Shown here: piece after piece, positions 1 through 6,669 of the stretch | Position numbering within the stretch: position 1 is the stretch's first letter | How the letters are laid out: the number at the start of each line of letters is the position of its first letter | Source: Desulfobacterales bacterium | GTDB lineage: Bacteria; Desulfobacterota; DSM-4660; Desulfatiglandales; B25-G16 | DNA: 13,130 nt | Assembly (NCBI GenBank): GCA_013375335.1 | Contig: JABXJZ010000015.1 | Span: 1-13,130, forward strand | Direction: 5' to 3' | Translations under genes and position numbers: made by a program | The notes under the pieces: model-generated | What the model was told of the DNA's origin: nothing | Databases searched by the model: none | Seen by the model: only the letters and a program-made list of their open reading frames with translations

Positions 1-1178
1 ATGATACCTTTCGCGTTAAGGAGCTTGTAGGGCTCTTGGACATGGAAATCCCCCGGGGTGAGGGAGATATCCATGTCTACTACCTTCAGAATGCAATCGC
101 CGAAGATCTCGTGAAGGTCTTAACAGCCCTTCCTACTGAAGAGAGAAAGGAGGTGGTAAAGGGGAAGGCACCTGTTATCTCCAAGGAAGTCCAGATCGTC
201 GCGGATAAGGCAACCAATTCCCTGATAATTCAGGCGAAAAGGCACGATTATCTCATCCTCGAAGATATCATCAAGAAACTCGATATCCCCAGGCGGATGG
301 TGTATCTCGAGGCCTTGATCATGGAGGTTAATGTGGATAAAGATTTCAGGCTTGGTACGGAGTGGCATGCAGTAGAGGAAATCGGCAGTCATGAGGGTAG
401 GGATATTGGTGCTTTTGGAGGCTCTATTACTGGAGAGGGTATGTCTCCAACCATTGATATCACTACAGGGGCCGCCAGTCTTCCACTGGGACTTTCCTTG
501 GGTGTCCTCGGCGAGTACATCACAATCGGCGACATTCAGTTTCCCAGTATATGGGCTGTACTACGGGCATATCAAAAGGATTCCGACGTGAATATAATCT
601 CAACACCTCAGATCCTGACAACTGATAATGAGGAGGCGGAGATCATGGTGGGGGAAAATGTCCCCTATCTTACAAGGGAGGAGATTACAGGTGTCACTGA
701 GCGCGAGTACGCGACGTATGAGTACAGGGACGTTGGTGTCACACTCAAGGTCACCCCCCAGATCAACCAGGAGCGGTTTGTGCGCCTCAAGATCTTTCAG
801 GAGCTGGTAAAATTAAAGGCAGGGACAGTAGAATTTAAGCCAACCACGCTGAAGCGGACTGCAGAGACCACGGTTATCGTGAAGGATAAGAATACCGTGG
901 TGATCGGTGGGATGATTGGCGAAAGTACTGAAAGCGGGACTTATAAGGTACCCTGCCTTGGGGATATCCCGGGTCTGGGATGGCTTTTCAGATCTATATC
1001 CAAGGTCCAGAACAAGACCAACCTCGTTGTCTTTCTGACACCCCATATAATTGAAAACCCCATGGAGGCCGAGGAGCTTTACAGGGAGAAGAAGGAGGAA
1101 ATGGAGAGAATCGGGGGAGGCGTTATCAAGATGTACAGAAAACCCGAGCTCACCGATCACAGCTCATCTGTTAAGTGA
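1..1178 (+). CDS. gspD: Type II secretion secretin GspD, C-terminal part (5' truncated by window edge)
   Basis: Outer-membrane secretin that forms the exit pore of the type II secretion system. The frame is open from base 3 with no stop before 1176, so the gene begins outside the window; about 391 residues are visible. The first part resembles the periplasmic N-domain repeats (TNSLIIQAKRHDYLILEDII, then KKLDIPRRMVYLEALIMEV). The secretin core follows: NIISTPQILTTDNEEAEIMVG, a VGVTLKVTPQI segment, and the hallmark end VPCLGDIPGLGWLFRS followed by TNLVVFLTPHII. The LGDIPGLGWLFR signature and the partner GspE 13 bp downstream favour GspD over PilQ. The charged tail after the barrel (EELYREKKEEMERI) is short. 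The signal peptide and the N0 domain cannot be judged. Confident as a secretin; GspD rather than another secretin rests on motif style and context. Confidence 0.93.
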   Translation, partial: DTFRVKELVGLLDMEIPRGEGDIHVYYLQNAIAEDLVKVLTALPTEERKEVVKGKAPVISKEVQIVADKATNSLIIQAKRHDYLILEDIIKKLDIPRRMVYLEALIMEVNVDKDFRLGTEWHAVEEIGSHEGRDIGAFGGSITGEGMSPTIDITTGAASLPLGLSLGVLGEYITIGDIQFPSIWAVLRAYQKDSDVNIISTPQILTTDNEEAEIMVGENVPYLTREEITGVTEREYATYEYRDVGVTLKVTPQINQERFVRLKIFQELVKLKAGTVEFKPTTLKRTAETTVIVKDKNTVVIGGMIGESTESGTYKVPCLGDIPGLGWLFRSISKVQNKTNLVVFLTPHIIENPMEAEELYREKKEEMERIGGGVIKMYRKPELTDHSSSVK

Positions 1179-1191
1179 GGATGCTCAGGTC

Positions 1192-2886
1192 ATGGCCCAT
1201 AGATTAATCGGAGAGATATTAAAGGAGATTTGCCCCCTTTCAGATGAGGCGCTTGCAGAAGCCCTCCAGATCCAAAAGGAAAAGGGGGGCAGGATAGGGG
1301 AGATCCTGATCCAGAAAGGGGCAATAGTAGAGGCAGACCTGCTCAAGGCCCTCGGCATTCAATTTGGGCTGCCACTATGGCCTACCATCTCCACGGAGGA
1401 CATGGATATCGATTTTACCGGGCATGTCCCCATCCAGTTTCTGAAAAAATACAAAATGGTCCCAATAGCCACCCCTGATGGGGCCTATATCGCCGTCAAT
1501 GATCCGATGTTGTTCCAGCCCCTTGACGATCTGCTGTTGATCCTGGGCTGGGATGGTGCGAAGGCAGTGCTTGCCTCACATTCCGCCATCCTTTCGGCCA
1601 TCAATTTTGCCTATGATATGAGCCGCGACTCCCCTGAACAAGTGATTCAGGACCTGCCTGAGGAGGACACGGACCTGATCATCTCTGCTGTTGAGGAAAC
1701 CGGCGACCTGCTGGATGATACAAGTGATGCCCCAATCATCAAACTGGTAAATCTGATTCTATCCCAGGCAGTAAAGGCCAGGGCCAGCGATATACATATT
1801 GAGCCCTACCAAAACAGGATCAAGATCAGGTACAGGGTGGATGGCATCCTGTACGATATGCTCTCTGCGCCAAAGCATATTCAGTCAACGCTGGTATCCA
1901 GAGTCAAGATCATGGCCAAATTGAATATCGCTGAGAAGAGGCTTCCCCAGGATGGAAGGATTGAGATCAGAATAGGAGATAAAGATGTTGATATCCGTGT
2001 CTCTACCATCCCTATCGCCTTTGGCGAGCGCGTTGTGCTAAGATTGCTGGATAAGACCAACGTGTTGCTAAAGCTTTCCGACCTCGGCATGTCTGAGGAG
2101 GGCCTGGGGGTATTTAAGGGGCTCATTACGTCTGCCCATGGTATTATCCTTGTTACGGGGCCAACCGGGAGTGGAAAGACCACAACCCTCTACGCTGCCC
2201 TCAGTACCATCAACAACCCAGACATCAATATCATCACTATAGAGGACCCTATTGAATACCAGATTGAGGGGATTGGGCAGATTCAGGTCAATCCCAAGAT
2301 CGACCTTACCTTTGCCAACGGGCTGCGCTCAATTGTGCGCCAGGACCCTGACGTGATCCTTGTGGGTGAGATACGGGATCTGGAGACCGCGGAAATAGCT
2401 ATTCAGGCTGCATTGACAGGTCACCTGGTATTTTCCACGCTCCATACAAACGATTCGGCCAGCGCAGTGACACGGCTTATCAATATGGGCGTAGAACATT
2501 TTCTGGTGAGCTCGTCGGTGATCGCGATATTGGCCCAGAGGCTGGTGAGAAGGGTCTGCGATGAATGCAAAACAGGTTATATCCCCGACGAAGAATCCCT
2601 GCAAAATATTGGCATAACCCCTGAGATGTATGCGGGCAAAACGATATACAGGGCCGAAGGTTGCCAGGGTTGCCTCAACACTGGATATAAGGGGAGAACC
2701 GGTATCTTTGAGCTGATCGTCTTGGATGACGCGATGAAGAATCTGATATTGAAGACCTCGGATTCTAATACCATAAAGCGAAGGGCCGTTCGGCAGGGAA
2801 TGACTTCCCTCCGTCAAAACGGGGCCTCGAAGGTGCTCAATGGGATAACAACTGCAGAGGAGGTACTGAGGGTAACGCAGAAGTGA
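1192..2886 (+). CDS. gspE: Type II secretion ATPase GspE
   Basis: Cytoplasmic hexameric ATPase that powers pseudopilus assembly in type II secretion. With ATG 1192 it has 564 residues. The open frame runs back to 1051, but that stretch lies inside gspD, and the protein then begins MAHRLIGEIL with a GAGG box 11 bp upstream. An MshEN-type N-terminal domain (about 1-150, with GRIGEILIQKGAIVEADLL) comes first. Then come the SDIHIEP segment, Walker A GPTGSGKTT (323-331), the RQDPDVI Asp box, Walker B VGEIRD (391-396), the His box HLVFSTLHTND, and a four-cysteine zinc site CDEC (456-459) with CQGC (491-494). The zinc site and the gspD neighbour favour GspE; the related PilB has a similar layout. 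The usual next gene, gspF, is absent: the stop overlaps the start of a YidD-like gene. Confidence 0.94.
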   Translation: MAHRLIGEILKEICPLSDEALAEALQIQKEKGGRIGEILIQKGAIVEADLLKALGIQFGLPLWPTISTEDMDIDFTGHVPIQFLKKYKMVPIATPDGAYIAVNDPMLFQPLDDLLLILGWDGAKAVLASHSAILSAINFAYDMSRDSPEQVIQDLPEEDTDLIISAVEETGDLLDDTSDAPIIKLVNLILSQAVKARASDIHIEPYQNRIKIRYRVDGILYDMLSAPKHIQSTLVSRVKIMAKLNIAEKRLPQDGRIEIRIGDKDVDIRVSTIPIAFGERVVLRLLDKTNVLLKLSDLGMSEEGLGVFKGLITSAHGIILVTGPTGSGKTTTLYAALSTINNPDINIITIEDPIEYQIEGIGQIQVNPKIDLTFANGLRSIVRQDPDVILVGEIRDLETAEIAIQAALTGHLVFSTLHTNDSASAVTRLINMGVEHFLVSSSVIAILAQRLVRRVCDECKTGYIPDEESLQNIGITPEMYAGKTIYRAEGCQGCLNTGYKGRTGIFELIVLDDAMKNLILKTSDSNTIKRRAVRQGMTSLRQNGASKVLNGITTAEEVLRVTQK

Positions 2887-3374
2887 CAACCGACAAAGCT
2901 CAAATACCAAATCAAGCCGGAAATCCAAGGCATAAGGGGAAAATCTTGCCATTTACCCACCTGGATTCCGATATTCCTCGAGCCGTCGCCCTCCTCACCC
3001 TCTTTTTCTTTTTTGCCTCCTCTGTGTATGCCGCTCCCCTAAAAGGACCTTGGGGCCAGGGTGGGTCTGAGAAAACTCCTCAGAAACGAGCGGATCAGCG
3101 ATTCAATCCCCTGCCTTTCATGGTTGAGCTCTACAGGACCTATATTTCCCCAATCGATGGTAAGAGCTGTCCCATGTCTCCAACCTGCTCGGAATACAGC
3201 CTCCTGTGTTTTAAAAGACATGGCCTCTTTATTGGCTGGCTGATGACCTGTGACCGCCTGTTCAGGTGCGGGAGGGATGAGTTACGATTGTCCCCGGAGG
3301 TCACAGTGAATGGGGAGTTCAGATGTTATGATCCCTTAGAAAACAACGATTTCTGGTGGTATAATGGGCGCTAG
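2883..3374 (+). CDS. YidD-domain protein with predicted signal peptide
   Basis: The central part (about 75-135) matches the YidD family: VELYRTYISPIDGKSC, then SPTCSEYSLLCFKRHGLFIGW and DRLFRCG. Family cysteines are present at 96, 102 and 129. YidD is normally a small inner-membrane-associated protein that helps YidC insert membrane proteins. Here it carries an N-terminal extension with a hydrophobic stretch (ALLTLFFFFASSVYA) ending in a good signal-peptidase site (VYA before APL), and a C-terminal tail with one more cysteine (FRCYDPL). So this copy may be exported, unlike classical YidD. GTG 2883 overlaps the gspE stop by 4 bases; an alternative TTG at 2946, behind AAGGGGA, gives a tidier signal peptide and is at least as likely. 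It overlaps the next gene by 11 bp. The domain assignment is solid; the function in this context is unknown. Confidence 0.8.
   Translation: MTTDKAQIPNQAGNPRHKGKILPFTHLDSDIPRAVALLTLFFFFASSVYAAPLKGPWGQGGSEKTPQKRADQRFNPLPFMVELYRTYISPIDGKSCPMSPTCSEYSLLCFKRHGLFIGWLMTCDRLFRCGRDELRLSPEVTVNGEFRCYDPLENNDFWWYNGR
2934..2940 (+). promoter_or_regulatory. Ribosome binding site for alternative TTG start of the YidD-like gene
   Basis: AAGGGGA lies 5 bases before an in-frame TTG at 2946. Starting there would remove 21 polar residues and leave a 142-residue protein whose N-terminus is a conventional signal peptide (short polar start, hydrophobic run, VYA cleavage site). The GTG at 2883 has only GAGGG 10 bases upstream. 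The sequence alone does not decide between them. Confidence 0.45.
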
Positions 3375-4290
3375 GTCCTGCAGTGCCCTATTTCTCCTTT
3401 TCCTCCTCTTTTCCGTCCATCCATATGCCACTGCGGAAATCCTGCTCGATCCTGGGCGCCAATTTGAGTTTGCGGAACAGTATTTTCAAAGGGGTGAGTA
3501 TTACAGGGCTATTGGAGAATACGAGCGGTTCATCTATTTCTTCCCTCTATCCGATAAGGTCCCGCTTGCCAGGTACATGATCGGGCTTTCTTACCTGAGA
3601 GGTGAACGGTATAGAGAAGCCATCCAGGCATTTAACTCCCTTATAGAGGAGTACCGGCACACTGAATATGCCCTCAAGTCATATCTTGGAGTAAGCAAGG
3701 CATATGTCCTGCTCAAGCACTATGACATGGCCCTTACAACCCTTGACAACTTGATAACCATTGCACCAGATCAACAGCTCAGGGATGAGGCCCATTACCA
3801 AAAGGGGTGGGTCTATCTGGAAATGGGTATGTGGGAAAGCGCCTGCGAGAGCTTTGAAAAGATCTCCCCTGAAAACAGGGAAGGATATAACCTCACGCAA
3901 ATCTTAATTGAGCTCAAAAAGAGGAGGCCCATAAGGAGAAAAAGTCCCACTATGGCTGGATTGTTTGCCATCATCCCTGGGGCAGGGCATCTCTATTGTG
4001 ATAGAAAAAGGGATGCCCTTATATCATTTTTGTTGAATGGTGCAATGATCTATGCCGCCTATGAGGCCTTTGATCACGACTTGGATGCCCTTGGAGGGGT
4101 TATTACCCTCTTTGCCCTTGGCTTTTACTCAGGAAACATCTATAGTGCCGTGAGCAGCGCCCATAAGTACAACCGAGATGAGAGGGACAGATTCTTGGAC
4201 TATTTGAAAAAACGCGCAACGATAACTATTGTTCCCGTTAGACCCGATAAAGACAAAACTCTTTTGCTCGCGTGTCAATTCTCATTCTAG
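3364..4290 (+). CDS. Exported TPR protein with hydrophobic C-terminal domain
   Basis: A 308-residue protein of unassigned function. Residues 1-24 are a signal peptide (LFLLFLLFSV core, then ATA before E). Residues about 33-170 hold TPR-like helical repeats: FAEQYFQRGEYYRAIGEYER, YMIGLSYLRGERYREAIQAF, AYVLLKHYDMALTTLDNL and YQKGWVYLEMGMWESACESF. This spacing is like that of BamD/YbgF-type periplasmic TPR proteins. Residues about 197-265 are a different, hydrophobic part starting GLFAIIPGAGHLYCDRKRDA, a PGxGhlY pattern also found in small TM2/DUF5683-like membrane segments. The protein ends KTLLLACQFSF, with a terminal phenylalanine. The start overlaps the YidD-like gene by 11 bp, so the two are probably co-translated, in one operon with gspDE. 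A role in envelope assembly is inference from context only. Confidence 0.82.
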   Translation: MGARSCSALFLLFLLFSVHPYATAEILLDPGRQFEFAEQYFQRGEYYRAIGEYERFIYFFPLSDKVPLARYMIGLSYLRGERYREAIQAFNSLIEEYRHTEYALKSYLGVSKAYVLLKHYDMALTTLDNLITIAPDQQLRDEAHYQKGWVYLEMGMWESACESFEKISPENREGYNLTQILIELKKRRPIRRKSPTMAGLFAIIPGAGHLYCDRKRDALISFLLNGAMIYAAYEAFDHDLDALGGVITLFALGFYSGNIYSAVSSAHKYNRDERDRFLDYLKKRATITIVPVRPDKDKTLLLACQFSF

Positions 4291-4352
4291 TATCTGATCC
4301 TGGCCGCCTTCTGTTTGGATGCACAGGGTCTTTTAATAGTTGTTGCTTCCTC

Positions 4353-4381
4353 TTGACGTACGATCCCTATCATGCTACCTT
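4353..4381 (+). promoter_or_regulatory. Weak candidate sigma-70 promoter for the NtrC-family gene
   Basis: TTGACG (4353-4358) is separated by 17 bases from TACCTT (4376-4381). The -35 is good and the -10 is poor (3 of 6). It sits in the only gap between the upstream operon and the regulator, 85 bp before its ATG. I see no clear terminator or sigma-54 (GG-N10-GC) site in 4291-4466. Confidence 0.25.
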
Positions 4382-4466
4382 TATCTGCCGAAAAGAGAAC
4401 GTGCTTATTTCATTTGAGAAATAATCGTCAATCTGCTCCCCAGAGGAGATTCGTGGCAGGAGACAT

Positions 4467-5834
4467 ATGGGCGATGATTTGAAAATCCTTATAGTAAACA
4501 ATGATCCCACCATACGCGAAACGCTTAGAGACCTGTTGGAGCCCAGGGGGTTTCATGTCCGCACTGCAGGAGATGGGATCGAGGCCTTAAGATGCTTTGA
4601 CCAGGCAGCCCTTGACCTGGTATTTACCGGATTACACATGCCTCGTATGGGCGGAATGGAGCTCCTGAACCGGTTGAAACAAAGATACCCTGAGGTCTTT
4701 GTGGTATTGCTGACCGGGAACGGCACCACAGAATTGGCCCTAAAGGAGACAAGCCAGGCGGCTTTTGATTATGTCCTGAAACCTCTCGATCAGAAGGGAT
4801 TGTTTGCCCTCATTGATAGGGTAGCTGAGCATAAACGTTTTTGGAAAAAGAGCATCTATCCCCATGAAGATCGCAGGAGGACGTACCGATTCGAAAATAT
4901 CATAGGGAAGGCACCCCAGATGCTTGATATCTTTCATAGGATCCAAGATGTTGCCAGTGCAGACATTCCAGTTCTGGTGACAGGTGAAAGCGGCACTGGC
5001 AAGGAACTCGTCGCCAGCGCCATCCACTATACGAGCACCAGAAAGGGAGGACCGTATATTAAACTCAACTGTGCTTCACTTCCAGATGGCCTCATTGAGA
5101 GTGAACTCTTTGGCCACGAAAAGGGTTCCTTTACCACAGCGGTCGCGCAGAAGAAGGGAAGATTTGAACTGGCAAACGGGGGGACCCTGTTCTTAGATGA
5201 GATCGGTGAGATGCCGTTTCAGATGCAGGCGAAACTGCTCCGCGTTCTTGATGATGGTAACTTTGAGAGGGTGGGAGGAACCAAGACCCTTCACTCCGAC
5301 GTAAGAATCATCTGTGCCACTAATAAGGACATCTACCAGGTGGTCAAGGAAAGAAGGATCCGCGAAGACCTCTTCTATCGCATCAATGCAGCATCCATTC
5401 ACCTACCGCCCCTTCGAGAGAGAGGAGATGACATACTCTTGCTTACCAACTATTTTGTGTACGTGTATGCTCAAAAGAACAATAAGAACATAAAAGGCCT
5501 GTCAAAAGAGAGTTATGAGATCTTTATGTCCTACGGCTGGCCTGGAAATGTGAGGGAACTGTCAAATGTTGTTGAGCAGGCAGTTGTCTTTTCCAAGGGA
5601 AGCGAAATCACCCCGGACCGCCTGCCTGAATATATGAAGAAAGACTTTCAGCCAAAGAAATTCGTCCTCCATCTCTATTCCAGGTCACTCCCTCTTGCGG
5701 AATCGACCCTGATACGCAAGGTCCTAGACGAAACGAACTGGAACTTGAAGCAGGCTGCTAAGGAGCTGGAAATTGCCCGAGGCACGTTGTACAGCAAGAT
5801 AAAAAAGTACAATATCAAGAGGACTAGCCCTTAA
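4467..5834 (+). CDS. NtrC-family sigma-54 activator with degenerate receiver domain
   Basis: A 455-residue protein in three parts. Residues 1-122 are a receiver domain, 145-385 a sigma-54 AAA+ domain, and 412-451 a Fis-type helix-turn-helix (NLKQAAKELEIARGTLYSKI). The AAA+ domain has Walker A GESGTGKE (173-180), Walker B GTLFLDE (239-245), the IREDLFYR region with a likely arginine finger (R299), and GWPGNVREL. Two things are odd. The receiver has IVNND where the acidic pair should be (N11, N12) and LVFTGLHMP where the phosphorylated aspartate should be (G55); the conserved T83 and K105 remain. The sigma-54 contact loop reads GSFTTA (220-225) instead of GAFTGA. So it probably does not take phosphate in the usual way. 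AGGAGA sits 3 bases before the ATG. No partner kinase adjoins it. The family is certain; targets and signal are unknown. Confidence 0.93.
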   Translation: MGDDLKILIVNNDPTIRETLRDLLEPRGFHVRTAGDGIEALRCFDQAALDLVFTGLHMPRMGGMELLNRLKQRYPEVFVVLLTGNGTTELALKETSQAAFDYVLKPLDQKGLFALIDRVAEHKRFWKKSIYPHEDRRRTYRFENIIGKAPQMLDIFHRIQDVASADIPVLVTGESGTGKELVASAIHYTSTRKGGPYIKLNCASLPDGLIESELFGHEKGSFTTAVAQKKGRFELANGGTLFLDEIGEMPFQMQAKLLRVLDDGNFERVGGTKTLHSDVRIICATNKDIYQVVKERRIREDLFYRINAASIHLPPLRERGDDILLLTNYFVYVYAQKNNKNIKGLSKESYEIFMSYGWPGNVRELSNVVEQAVVFSKGSEITPDRLPEYMKKDFQPKKFVLHLYSRSLPLAESTLIRKVLDETNWNLKQAAKELEIARGTLYSKIKKYNIKRTSP

Positions 5835-6049
5835 CACTTTGCTCCGCCCTGTACCTCACCACTAACACCTTGTGTTTTCCACTTCTTGCCTTGCTCTTCG
5901 CCTCATTCCACCCATCGAGCGGCTAATAAATGCCCGTGAGCTATGTACAGGCATAGACAGTTAAGCTACTTGACGAAATCTCCCTAAGTTGCTTAAAAAT
6001 CTATTATATAAGCGAATGAAAATACTATGCGAAGAGCGGGATAGAGTGT
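5835..6049 (+). other. Intergenic region after the NtrC-family gene
   Basis: I see no convincing gene here. It holds a short C-rich, T-rich stretch, a 5-bp hairpin CTATG/CATAG (5941-5956) and a candidate promoter at 5970-5998. The part 5915-5957 (TCGAGCGGC ... GCTATGT ... GGCATAG) resembles the right half of the palindromic element at 9565-9769. No strong terminator with a U-run follows the upstream gene. Confidence 0.4.
5970..5998 (+). promoter_or_regulatory. Weak candidate promoter for the small ORF and smr
   Basis: TTGACG (5970-5975), then 17 bases, then TTAAAA (5993-5998), followed by a very AT-rich TATTATATAAG tract (6002-6012). The -35 is strong and the -10 weak; the AT-rich tract may supply an alternative -10. 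It is the best-placed promoter for the genes from 6050 onward. Confidence 0.3.
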
Positions 6050-6163
6050 TTGAAGGGAATCAGGTCTTTTGTTGATGATGTTATTGATAAGAGGATAGAT
6101 AAGGTAGAGAAGAGATATCCAAGGAAGGCAGAGAAAAAGGCCACTCAGGTGAAGGTAGAGTAG
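6050..6163 (+). CDS. Possible small hypothetical protein (37 aa)
   Basis: TTG 6050 opens a 37-codon frame reading KGIRSFVDDVIDKRIDKVE and on to KKATQVKVE, ending TAG 6161-6163. The frame is open back to a stop at 6017-6019. Its composition looks protein-like rather than random: a heptad-like, strongly charged helix (VDDVIDKRIDKVEKRYP) with regular D/K/R/E spacing. It ends 14 bp before smr and lies in a different frame, as expected for a two-gene operon. The start codon is weak, with only GCGGGA nearby as a possible ribosome site, and I do not recognise the family. It could also be a non-coding leader or a gene remnant. Confidence 0.38.
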   Translation: MKGIRSFVDDVIDKRIDKVEKRYPRKAEKKATQVKVE

Positions 6164-6177
6164 AGAAGCTCCATTCC

Positions 6178-6468
6178 ATGAATGATTCACCCGTGCATAT
6201 CCCAATTGACGGGGTGATAGATCTCCACACCTTTGCACCAAAGGATGCCTCTAGTGTTGTGGATGAGTACCTCAATTGCTGCTATCAGAAAGGCATATTG
6301 GAGGTTAAGATAGTTCACGGGAAGGGAAAGGGTATCTTGCGCCGTACCGTGGAGTCCGTCTTGAAGAGGCACCCTCTGGTCCTCTCCTTCAAACAAGATC
6401 CAGGCCCCTCAAGCTGGGGCGCAACCATTGTCTTCTTAAGGGGCCAAGGCCCTCCCCCCACTCCTTGA
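6178..6468 (+). CDS. Stand-alone Smr-domain protein
   Basis: A 96-residue protein that is almost entirely one Smr (MutS2 C-terminal-like) domain. It has the opening DLH motif (D15-L16-H17), the central HGKGKGILR loop (47-55), and the closing DPGPSSWGATIVFL strand. Smr domains are associated with nuclease activity on DNA or RNA; MutS2 and ribosome-rescue SmrB are the better known members. Lone short Smr proteins are common in bacteria but mostly uncharacterised. No other start is available: the frame upstream is open to 6103 but holds no ATG, GTG or TTG. The ribosome site is weak (GAGAAG about 10 bases upstream). The proline-rich end GPPPTP may be non-structural. Domain sure, substrate unknown. 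Confidence 0.85.
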   Translation: MNDSPVHIPIDGVIDLHTFAPKDASSVVDEYLNCCYQKGILEVKIVHGKGKGILRRTVESVLKRHPLVLSFKQDPGPSSWGATIVFLRGQGPPPTP

Positions 6469-6496
6469 TTCCTTTTAGCCCTCACATGTTCAGACA

Positions 6497-6555
6497 GGCC
6501 GCCGCAATAGGACTATCGGAAGGAGCGGCAAGGCCATGAGGCTGACCCATAGGCC
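6497..6555 (+). other. Possible alternative RNA hairpins upstream of sucC
   Basis: GGCC-GCCGC (6497-6505) can pair with GCGGC-AA-GGCC (6525-6535) around a 19-base loop. The same GGCC at 6532-6535, extended as GGCCATG, can instead pair with CAT-A-GGCC (6548-6555). The two stems are mutually exclusive. No T-run follows either. Because GGCC is self-complementary this may be chance, and the best sucC promoter lies downstream of it. Confidence 0.25.
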
Positions 6556-6589
6556 AAAGTCCACGGCGGAAGATACCTATCCTTTGTCC

Positions 6590-6618
6590 TTGACATTTGA
6601 GAGGCAAGGGATAATAAG
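6590..6618 (+). promoter_or_regulatory. Candidate sigma-70 promoter of sucCD
   Basis: A perfect TTGACA (6590-6595) and AATAAG (6613-6618, 4 of 6) are separated by 17 bases. An overlapping GATAAT at 6610-6615 is a better hexamer but leaves only 14 bases. It lies about 52 bp before the sucC ATG and no other candidate in 6469-6663 is as good. Confidence 0.5.
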
Positions 6619-6669
6619 ATTCGATTTGAAAATTCCGTATAGCAAATCATGGGAATGGATTAGGTGGGT

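Noticed and set aside
1051..1191. N-terminal extension of gspE back into gspD
   Set aside because: The extra 47 codons are arginine-rich out-of-frame gspD sequence, and the family N-terminus begins at ATG 1192.
2329..2952. 207-codon minus-strand ORF opposite gspE
   Set aside because: It is a shadow of the highly conserved gspE ATPase domain and carries no recognisable protein pattern.
4291..4466. Sigma-54 promoter near the NtrC-family gene (TGGCC followed by TTTG)
   Set aside because: The GG and the next GC are not 10 bases apart in any register; no valid -24/-12 pair.
5864..5876. AACAC-CTT-GTGTT hairpin followed by TT as a terminator of the NtrC-family gene
   Set aside because: Only five AT-rich pairs and no real U-run; too weak to call.
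5993..6275. Two overlapping minus-strand ORFs with hydrophobic stretches opposite the start of smr
   Set aside because: They are antisense to smr and the small charged ORF; the hydrophobic look comes from reading purine-rich codons backwards. No ribosome site or recognisable family.
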